Positions 56,553-64,000 of a DNA stretch of 64,000 nucleotides are shown piece after piece. Location of the stretch: NCBI GenBank assembly GCA_964036045.1, contig OZ038381.1, positions 137,112,306 to 137,176,305 on the forward strand, read 5' to 3'. Position 1 is the first letter of the stretch. Every line of letters starts with the position of its first letter. Position numbers and translations under genes: made by a program. The notes beneath the pieces are model-generated. The model had not been told where the DNA came from. It saw only the letters and a list, made by a program, of their open reading frames with translations, and did no database searches. Source of the DNA: Eutreptiella sp. 'Long Island Sound 2002'. Its lineage: Eukaryota > Euglenozoa > Euglenophyceae > Eutreptiales > Eutreptiaceae.

Positions 56553-56855
56553 CTACTCCTTGACCGGCTCGGTGTAAAATTTCTTGGTCCTGCTCCACTT
56601 CACCTTGAACTCTTGCACATGCTCTCCACTTTCCACTGGAATGCTTTGGGCAGCACTCTTGGGTGGTGGTTTTGCCTTCTTGGTAGGAGGCTTGGCAGGC
56701 GCAAGCAGATTTCTGGGAACCCATTTCCCTTCGGGAATGTCCCTTGTAAAATACAACTTGTTCCCAAAACTGTGTCCCATACCCCATACACCACGGGCAC
56801 TCTTCACCCACACAACCTCCGTGTCAGAATTCAGGTCACTATCATCATCCGTCAC
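56553..56855 (-). CDS. unknown protein segment, acidic start and basic tail
   Basis: The frame of about 100 codons begins at a GTG (no ATG nearby) and ends at 56553. TDDDSDLNSDTEVVWV is acidic. GVWGMGHSFGNKLYF and IPEGKWVPRNLL look like a small beta fold. PAKPPTKKAKPPPKSA is a basic, nuclear-signal-like tract, and FKVKWSRTKKFYTEPVKE ends it. The composition is clearly protein-like and differs from its surroundings. The lack of an ATG suggests an exon or a truncated transposon protein. It lies inside the 1.08-kb inverted-repeat unit. Confidence 0.4.
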   Translation of the reverse strand: MTDDDSDLNSDTEVVWVKSARGVWGMGHSFGNKLYFTRDIPEGKWVPRNLLAPAKPPTKKAKPPPKSAAQSIPVESGEHVQEFKVKWSRTKKFYTEPVKE

Positions 56856-58055
56856 ATTTGTCCGGTCCCAGGGGGAAACATGGTTGTGCTTTCAAGTTCC
56901 ATTTCAGCGAAAGTAAGCAAAATGTCCCGCCATGAGTGCAAGGGATACAAGTGGCAGTGCCCCACAACACAGTCACCCACACAACAACACAATGAGCCGC
57001 AACGAAAAATTTTGGGTTGACCAAGTGACGGTCCCCCCCCCCCCCCCGGGGAACGACAAGGGGGGGGGGAACGACAAGGGGGGGGGGGTAATCAAATTAC
57101 GTACAAAATTATTACGGTCCCTACGCCTACTGTAGCTTGGACAAGGGCGTAGCTTATACAAGAAGGGGGGGGAGGGTACTCTCCGCCCTGGAACTAGAAG
57201 CAGATTTCGTCAGGATCCCTGATCTTGCACGAGAGTAATGAAGTGAAGAAATTATCACTCACCGAGATGCAAACAAACAAAAACAAAGTGCCGTCGCGGT
57301 CTCGGTGTCCCAAAAATCAACACACAGACATGTCGTGGGGAAAGGGACATAAAAAGACCGCACGCGCGTGTGTCACCCTGCTCGGGACCGCGTCAAGCAG
57401 CTGCCCACAAGCAGGTTCTGTGGCAAGTATTGGCACGTATCCACAGGGCCTTTGACGGGTGTTAGCACCAGTTTCTCAACAACAAACCTTAACAACAAGT
57501 GAAACCTGAAAAGGCCTCCTCTGCATGCCTGCACAACGGTCAGCAACCTTCAACCCTCAAGGACCATCATTGACCCTCAACTAGCTCCCACAACCCTCCA
57601 CACCTCTCTGAGGCCTTCAAGAAACCACAACCCTCCGTAACCCTCCTTCACCTTCTCAACAAGTCTCTGCACCTATTGCATACATCCAAAGAATTCGAAT
57701 GTGGCAAAACACTCCTTTATGTGCTGTTTGGTGACAACGAGACGCAGTGAAAAGTGTGGAGCCAACACAACGTACAAATGCTCTCCAACACAATCAGCAA
57801 CCTGTAGCCAAGGGTCCGAGTTCACTACTATCATCCGCATATCATGTACTACTTTATTTTGAATTCTACTTTCATTTGTTTGTTGCTGTTCCAAGGAGAA
57901 ATGTGGTGGTCCTGCCAAAGCATTGCACCAAGTCGTCGTGCAGTCCTCCACCAATTGGGTTGCATCATGACCAATGAGAGAGGTAGAAAGAGGAATATAT
58001 ACAACATGGGGAGGGAAGGGAGCAGCTGACTCTGGCCCCCTTCCCCCTCTATATC

Positions 58056-58310
58056 AAGGCTAAACGCACCAAAACCGTCTTGCCAGCACGGTGCTGACCT
58101 GCAGCCAGGCATTCCGTGCTGAACTGACCCATCATCGCTCAAGGCTAAATGCACAAAAACCGCCTCGCCAGCACAGTGCTGACCTACAGCCAGGCATTCC
58201 ATGCTGAACTGACCTATCATCGCTCAAGGCTAAACGCACAAAAATTCGTCTTCGGAGCATGGTGCTGACCTACAGCCCGGCATTCCATGCTGAACCGACG
58301 CATAATCGCT
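58056..58310 (+). repeat. second 85-bp tandem repeat, three copies
   Basis: AAGGCTAAACGCAC starts at 58056, 58141 and 58226, exactly 85 bp apart. The units share AGCACGGTGCTGACCT and GCATTCCATGCTGAAC. The sequence is unrelated to the 7501-7978 satellite. It runs directly into a (CTG)7-8 tract at 58309-58335. Confidence 0.95.
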
Positions 58311-58465
58311 TCTGCTGCTGCTGCTGCTGCTGCGGCTGTCTGCTCTCTCGCTCCTTCCCACTTGGAGCCAACCTAAAGAGGTTCACTGAAGGACAGCAGC
58401 ATATTTGCCCATTGAGTAGCAGAGCCCGTTGAGTCACAGCGCATGCCAGACTCTCCACCACATGC

Positions 58466-58556
58466 AATGTGGTAATTGTGACGCAGGGCAATGTGGTTCT
58501 GGATCACCAAATGGTGCACATTGGTGGTGCGCAGCATTTCCATGCATTTTGCCCAT
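58466..58556 (+). repeat. repeat family A, partial third copy
   Basis: Shares ACGCAGGGC, GGATCACCAAATGG-like and GGTGGTGCGCAGCAT followed by CATTTTGCC with 2170-2262. Confidence 0.6.
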
Positions 58557-58620
58557 GGCGTGGCAAGTGGAGTGTGCGCCCTGTAGGTGAGGCCATGGGG
58601 TGCCCATTGGGGGAATGTTT

Positions 58621-58653
58621 GCCCGGCGCGCGCCCGGCGCGCGCCCGGCGCGC
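58621..58653 (+). repeat. 11-bp GC module, three copies
   Basis: GCCCGGCGCGC three times in tandem. The same 11-mer is repeated four times at 59623-59666. Diverged single forms (GCCCAGCACGC, GCCCGGCGTGC) lie at 1779-1805 and 2031-2050 next to repeat families A and B. Confidence 0.9.
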
Positions 58654-59230
58654 TACTTTTGTATTAACTATCCCGACTTCAGCCCCAGATTTACCCTCCC
58701 ATGGAGAAGCCCCCCAAGTAGACCACGTTGCACTGCACACCTTCCCTACAAAGCACGTTGCAAAATAAAGCAATATCTGTGACTTCAACCACTCCAAATG
58801 TCATTTGTGTTGCACTTAACAAACAACATTGGTCCCACAAGTGTGGGTGTCAATACATTCATTACAATAGTGCTCCTTACACTCATCACAAACTGTGACG
58901 GTGGAGCGCCTATGGCAACACAAAACACACACTTCCGCCTCATCCTCTGCCTCATCTTGCGTGGCGGCCGAGTTGCTTTGGTCAGTCCAAACCTGAGGCG
59001 GGACATGCTCCCATGGTCCGTAGGGGGGGTGACGGACTTGCCTTCGGATCTGAGGACGCGAACAGCAAAAATTGATCTCCCGCAGCAGACACGCTGAATG
59101 TATCACCATATTACCAGCTCAGCGTGCCCGTTTCAAAGTGCACATGCACGCATTTCAGGAACTACGCAACAAAACACAACGCAACACAACGCAAAGAAGA
59201 AAGAAAGAAAGCCCCTTTTTGCCTCCTTCT

Positions 59231-59335
59231 CGAGCCGGGGAAAAGCTCGAGGCAGGGATCTTCAAGCCCCTGATTGCCTCCTCCTCGAGCCGGGGCATGA
59301 AAGCTCGAGGCAGGGATCTTCAAGTGCCGGTATCG
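59231..59335 (+). repeat. 55-bp tandem duplication
   Basis: CGAGCCGGGG followed by AAGCTCGAGGCAGGGATCTT occurs at 59231 and 59286. CTCGAG and its spaced partner can form a hairpin in each unit. Confidence 0.8.
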
Positions 59336-59363
59336 GCGAATTGGACACAAACAACAACACAAG

Positions 59364-59561
59364 CAACAAAGCGTGGATTCAAAGATTGTCCCGGTTTCCT
59401 CAATAGCACCGGACGGTTGGGGCCCAAAAGAGGGCGGAAATGCTACATCACCCCTGCATTCTCGGGGGTCCCCAACAAAGGGAACAAAATCGGAAGTCAA
59501 AACCTACGCCGGGGGTCACCATGATGCAGCACGCAACGAAGCGTGGATTCAAAGATTGTCC
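59364..59561 (+). repeat. direct repeats 170 bp apart around a satellite-like copy
   Basis: GCGTGGATTCAAAGATTGTC occurs at 59371 and 59541. Between them, at about 59427-59495, is GCTACATCACCCCTGC, CTCGGGGGTCCCCA and ACAAAATCGGAAGT, a diverged copy of the 7.5-kb satellite unit. A poorer copy lies at 22960-23005. Confidence 0.7.
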
Positions 59562-59622
59562 TAAGTGCGCCCCTTAGCGCACCCCCTAAAAGGTCACCGG
59601 TGGGGCACGGGTCCAAAAAGAT

Positions 59623-59666
59623 GCCCGGCGCGCGCCCGGCGCGCGCCCGGCGCGCGCCCGGCGCGC
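59623..59666 (+). repeat. 11-bp GC module, four copies
   Basis: Four perfect GCCCGGCGCGC units followed by GCTAACGTTC, as GTGCTAACGTAC follows the related form near 2050. Confidence 0.9.
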
Positions 59667-60212
59667 TAACGTTCCCCCATTAGTTCTGTATTCGGGCTGA
59701 TTTGGTGGACCCCTGGGACCCAAGTGTGAAGCCATGGGGGGAGCCAGCACGGGGTGTCTGACTCCTTGGCTGGCCCATATGTGCATGGCACCGCAGGGGC
59801 TGGGGTTCCCACGCCTGTTCCCTGGACCTGTCCTGCCCATCACCTTGGCAGTGTCCTGTCCTGAATCCAGGAGGGCGCAACAACACCTTCGAATTGCAGA
59901 GCAGGGCTACGGCAGGGGCTCAAAACTGAAGGTGCTCAGTCCCGTTAGAGCCATTGCTCCCGATCATCTGTTTGGCAAGCTGTGTACATGATACCAGGGG
60001 AGGCGGGAGGGGGGGGGGGCTTTGTGAGTGTCGCCATTGTCGTTCACCTCCCACATACCCAAGATGGCGATTCTGTTCATTTTTGGAACACCACATTGCC
60101 GACCATACCATCATGGTGAGCATTGGTCTGGCGACACCCACAAAAGACTCCTCAGGAACTTGCAGCCAGAGGAGGGATAGGCCAGCCCATACGGGCCTGA
60201 CCAAATGCCATA

Positions 60213-60344
60213 CTACGTTGACGGAAAGGCATCAGGGTCATCATTGCTAGCATTGATGGCCTGCTTTTTGAACTCCTCGTTATCTGTGCTTGATTTTGGA
60301 GCCGCAAAACAAATGCAGCACAGATACAGAACGACAAATTCAAT
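60213..60344 (-). CDS. possible terminal exon, unknown
   Basis: After a CATTCCAG acceptor candidate the frame reads CAHIEFVVLYLCCICFAAPK, a hydrophobic segment. It then reads STDNEEFKKQAINASNDDPD and stops at 60213. The change from membrane-like to acidic-polar composition is protein-like. There is no family match. Confidence 0.25.
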   Translation of the reverse strand: MEFVVLYLCCICFAAPKSSTDNEEFKKQAINASNDDPDAFPST

Positions 60345-62770
60345 GTGAGCGCACTGGAATGGCGATCATCAACCTTGACAGGTGATGGAACGAGGCGGCT
60401 GTGGCAGTATTCCATGCATCATGTGCACAATGTCGACGAGAGTTTTTCTTTGAGGCATTAAGGACACGCCTGCTCATGGAAAAATAAAAATCGACATGCA
60501 ACCTGATGACACATGAAATGGCACGCTGCAGAGGACTCTGGAACCGAACCAATCCCCCGATACACTGGCTGCCCCGAGGCTGTTGCATCCGGCTTTTGGA
60601 ATAAATGAGCAGCAAACAAAAGCTGCTCACCCAAAAATTGCGCAACTGCCATGGGGAACACAACTACACACAGCACATTCCACATCATCCAGCAATACAT
60701 CCATCCAGAATATGTCATTGGTAAAAGGAACATATAAGCCTTCATCCGAAGTCGTTACTTGATAAACAAAAACTTGGCCATTCATCGCCGGCGGTTAGCA
60801 GTTGATTGCCAGCACAGAAGGCGGTCCTTAAGGGGCGGTCCTTAGTGAAAACGAAAAAAATGGTTTTAACGAATCCCCCTCCTCATGAGTGCAGCATTCT
60901 GTGTACCATGCTTCCTCTTACATCATAATAAGTTCAGGGACCATACAGCAAACACCACGTGGTGACAAAAGTGAATGCTCAACAATCCATCCATACATGG
61001 CAAGCAATCAGTGTGTGCTGATTCGGATGCAGTAGCCAACGCATGTGCAATGATTATTTTTGCTGCAACCATCTGGGAAGCTATGGAGGTGGTTCTGGCG
61101 GCCGCACCTGGTGTGGCACACTACACGCACCTCCTTTCGCAGGCTTATTATCTCCAATGCCAGCCACAGGTGTACCATACCAACAGGGCACCACCGCTTT
61201 GCAGGTATGGGGCTTGCTGTGCGTGGCCTTGTCACTAAAATGGCTGCACTGCCCTCGCAGAGGATGAAATGTAGCTGGATGTGGCGACCTTAGAGCCATG
61301 ATAGGGAGCAGGGCGGGGGGGGGGGGGGGGTTGGACTTTGGGGGGGGTGGGGGCTTGGAGGAGGAGGAGGAGGAGGAGCAGGACCGGCATCTCAGGGTAT
61401 GGTGCCCCACCTGACCAGGTGAGGTTCACGAGACGCTTCACCTGGCTAATCCTCAGTGCTTTGCCTTGTACATACTGCTAGGCAGAGAGAGCAAGCCATG
61501 TAACCGTCCACCTTTTCGCTTTCACTCCACCTACCCTTCTTCTTTCCCTTGTGTGCCACACGCGTCCTGCTCTCCCTGTTTTTCTTTTCTGGTCCATATC
61601 TCTCTTTCCCAATGGGAAACCCCACTTTACAACTACACGGGGACATACAAACTAGGCATAGCTGCAGAGCACCAGGAGCGATCACAGGCAGCCTGTGCGC
61701 CTGAATCCCAAGGCCACATATCCCTGAAAATGGAAAAAATTAGGAAACAGCAGGAGAAGACTGGGATAGTAGCTTCCCACAAAAAGCTTCATGGAAACTT
61801 GGTCCATGACCCAGCCATAGCGTGCGTAGGACCTAAGAAAGGTTGTTGGTGCCTCATACCTTGGACAAAGTGCCCTCCACACCATCGGCTGGCTCGTGCC
61901 ATATCCCCTGCGTACCTGAGATTTCGAATATGCATTTTGTACACACACACACACACACACACACATACACACTTGCACATGCGCGCGCACACACAGGTAC
62001 ACTCATTGTGTAAGTGTAGGAGTTGAACCTCGCACTTTGAGCATGATTGGAATCGTTATCTTGGCACAGACACTCTCTCGCACACAAGAACCCCACGTGC
62101 TCTAGGTTTCGAACCCCCACGGATATCAGGCATTTCTCGCATTTCTCCCCTGTGAATTCTCAGGTCTGTGCCCACTGACAAATCCAGGCAGAAGGCTCAA
62201 GGGATGCCACAATTCCCGATGGGCATGCGACACAGAGTCAGTGGAACCGACCTGTGCATGTCATGCACGAGCAGAGGCCACCACTATGATGTCGCTCTGG
62301 AAAAGCAGGTGCTTCAGGGGACCCTGAGGGCAAGGTGACGGCGATTGGGGGCTACCTAACGGCGGTTAGAGGTCACCCAGCGGATGGCGGGTAAAACACA
62401 AGTGATGGAACCATGAGTGGATGGCAGGTGCAGAGCAGAGTGACAGCGGTCACAGCCCCAACAATCACTGCACCTCTTCCGGGGGCAGTGATTCATGGTC
62501 AAAGGACGGTGGTCCGATAATGGATTGTGTAGATGGGGCGACACAACCCCTTCGCCCCTTTGCCCTTGTGCAGCCAACACATGCCCACAATGGAGCCTTG
62601 CAGGAAGATGAAAATGTGAGGATGCCAGTGAACAAGCGAAAAAAACTGGCGCCTGAAAAAGTAGATTCATAGGCCCAAGCCCGGAATGTGCTGTTGAGAG
62701 GGCGCCTGGTGGCCTCCGTTGCGAAACTGTCCCCCAGCTACACCCCATACCCTCCCCCCCCATCCCCTCA
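60345..62770. other. no recognised gene
   Basis: It includes poly-G near 61315, a GAG/GGA-rich stretch near 61355-61380, and (CA)12 at 61940-61964. Minus-strand protein-like fragments at 60458-60745 carry no named domain. Confidence 0.45.
61940..61964 (+). repeat. (CA)12 microsatellite
   Basis: Short CA run, with further CA-rich sequence to 61995. Confidence 0.95.
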
Positions 62771-62775
62771 GGGCA

Positions 62776-63372
62776 CTACACCCCGTCCTGCCCCCCACAC
62801 GCTTGCTGCCGTTTCGCATACTTCGCAATCGCGCTAGAAATGACATCGTCGATCGCAGCATTGGACAGGAACGCTTCAGGCGGCTTTCCAGTGCGCGCTG
62901 CGGCTTCGTATCGCTGCGGCAACTTGTCGCGGTCACGCAGCGTGTTGCGCACCTGCGCGCAGGTCACATTGCCGCCATCAGCCCAGAGCGCGCGAATCAC
63001 CAGCTTTGCATCCTTGTTGAGCACGTTACGGTCCCAGTCCAACTCCGTCTGCCACCGCTCCGCGCCCCCGCGGGCGTAAAACTCATCCGAGCGCCCCTCA
63101 TCACCAGGCAGCAGCACTTCCAGATCCTCTTCACTGGGCCTTGCGCTGTTGCACGGGGCGCAGTACTTCAGACCCTTGAGCCGCGGCAGACCGCATACCA
63201 CACAGCCGTGGGGGGGCTGTTTAGGGGCAGGTGCCTCATCATCGTTGCTGTCGTCGGGGGAAAGCGTGCGGAACGTCCGCTTCTTCCGGGGTTCACCGAC
63301 GGCAGTGGGGCTTGGGACGTCGAGGGGCTTGAATGGCTGTGATGCTGAGGGGCTCACCTTTTGGAGCTCTGC
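62776..63372 (-). CDS. unknown protein with C-x2-C...C-x2-C motif, terminal exon
   Basis: The minus frame ends with a stop at 62776 and is open to 63390. A TTACTTCAG acceptor just before CAGAGCTCC suggests the exon starts near 63372; the open-frame start upstream is only a GTG. Parts in order: a Ser/Pro-rich linker with a basic patch (GEPRKKRTFRTLSPDDSND); a putative zinc site HGCVVCGLPRLKGLKYCAPC (C-x2-C-x10-C-x2-C); an acidic EEDLEVLLPGDEG; an aromatic-charged region FYARGGAERWQTELDWDRNV; LVIRALWADGG; and a helical C-terminus DDVISSAIAKYAKRQQACGG. The composition is uniform and the GC content raised, typical of real coding. The family is unknown to me. Upstream exons should lie to the right, but I could not identify one before the window ends. 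Confidence 0.6.
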   Translation of the reverse strand, partial: AELQKVSPSASQPFKPLDVPSPTAVGEPRKKRTFRTLSPDDSNDDEAPAPKQPPHGCVVCGLPRLKGLKYCAPCNSARPSEEDLEVLLPGDEGRSDEFYARGGAERWQTELDWDRNVLNKDAKLVIRALWADGGNVTCAQVRNTLRDRDKLPQRYEAAARTGKPPEAFLSNAAIDDVISSAIAKYAKRQQACGGQDGV

Positions 63373-63399
63373 TGAAGTAACAGCAGCCACCCATCAGAA

Positions 63400-64000
63400 A
63401 ATCAGCAGCAGAGACATGGGAGGGCAGATGGGAGGAGGGATGGGACTTGGGATTTGGGTTTTGGGGGATGGGGATTTGGGTTTGCAGGCCTTAAGGCTCA
63501 CAGGCCGCCCAGGGGGTGCACAATGGTGTCACGGACAACACGACATATCAGGTGGCCATGCCATGTGAAATGCACTCCCAGGGCCCTTGGCGACCCCTGG
63601 GTGGGAGGCGACCCTCTCTTCCCCCACCCGCCCACCCTTGCCCTACATACTGGACCGTTTCCTGCTCTAAGCCCCATGTCACTCCCCCAGGGGCCCGCGT
63701 TGGCCCCTGGGCGGTGCGGGGGCTCCGCCCTTGGCACCGGTTGGATCGACATATGGCGTCCATGGCCCCTAGCTGCAGGCCCCTTGACAGACCCCACCTG
63801 CACCCTGCATTCGCGAGCGCTCCACAGGTGGAGCGATGCTTCAGCCTCCACCGTGCCCTGATGGGAGAGGGAATGTAGGGCACAACTGGGTCCACAGCTC
63901 CGCCATGCCTTGCCCAAACATCCCTCCGGGGACGGCCGTGTGGCTGGTCTGTTTGTAGGCCCCTGCACTCGTTGGAAAACACCGTTTCAGGACTTTGCCC
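63400..64000. other. possible intron; nothing recognised
   Basis: Open frames on both strands, no domain. If 62776-63372 is a last exon, this is its preceding intron or 5' part. Confidence 0.35.

Larger units (their letters stand above)
56081..57162. mobile_element. 1.08-kb unit bounded by a 17-bp perfect inverted repeat
   Basis: CTTGTATAAGCTACGCC at 56081-56097 is the exact complement of 57146-57162. Just inside, TTATTAC(A/G)GTCCCTAC(A/G)C plus CTACTGTAGCTTGGACAAGG occurs at 56109-56150 and again, same orientation, at 57111-57145. So direct repeats and inverted ends coexist. Inside are two CGGTCCCCCA/TGGGGGACCG hairpin motifs (56385-56450), a family D copy and one coding-like segment (56553-56855). 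Confidence 0.65.

Noticed and set aside
62020-62115. Possible tRNA on minus near GAGGTTCAACTCC
   Set aside because: B-box-like, but the A box and stems fail.

Overview
The window is nuclear DNA of a eukaryote with a low-density, repeat-choked genome. Three things show this directly. A protein-kinase gene is split by GT-AG introns that restore the reading frame. There are long (CA)n and (GT)n microsatellites. The recognisable coding DNA is otherwise mostly decayed eukaryotic transposons (Helitron, non-LTR-type RNase H, a Ty3/DIRS-type reverse transcriptase). There is no operon, Shine-Dalgarno pattern or CRISPR array. The number of poly-G runs, GC-rich modules and this transposon mix would fit a unicellular alga, for example a prasinophyte-like green alga. 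That is an impression, not an identification.

Layout. 0-6.2 kb: the 5' three exons of a PH-domain AGC (AKT-like) kinase on the minus strand, running off to the left; its introns hold dispersed repeats. 6.4-8.2 kb: three clusters of A/T hairpins built on CCTAGT...ACTAGG; a small unknown coding exon lies between the first two and a six-copy 85-bp satellite between the last two. 8.2-39 kb: almost gene-free DNA with a few exon-like islands (12.3-14.1, 29.0-30.4 kb), a 21-residue tandem-repeat ORF (15.9-16.7 kb), microsatellites, a CGA-type triplet tract, two tRNA-like sites and copies of several repeat families. 39.5-46 kb: a degraded RNase H (minus) next to a decayed autonomous Helitron (plus) with Rep, PIF1-type helicase, a SAP motif and a C48-like tail, followed by a dispersed copy of the 85-bp satellite.

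46.2-55.2 kb: a nested complex. A minus-strand retroelement (gag-like part, reverse transcriptase, RNase H) is split by a 4.3-kb element (50,282-54,577) with 27-bp terminal inverted repeats and an AT duplication. Removing that element plus one AT joins the two halves of the retroelement ORF in frame. Inside it is a 2.1-kb fold-back unit whose long inverted arms surround a GTACA-type satellite. 56.1-57.2 kb: a 1.08-kb unit bounded by a 17-bp perfect inverted repeat and carrying a coding-like segment. 58-60 kb: a second, unrelated 85-bp tandem repeat and GC-rich 11-bp modules. 62.8-63.4 kb: a Cys4-motif protein exon.

Only the kinase looks like a conventional host gene. The transposon genes carry stops, frameshifts and substituted catalytic residues, so most of the window is best read as layers of dead mobile DNA. 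The terminal structures and tandem arrays are its most informative parts.
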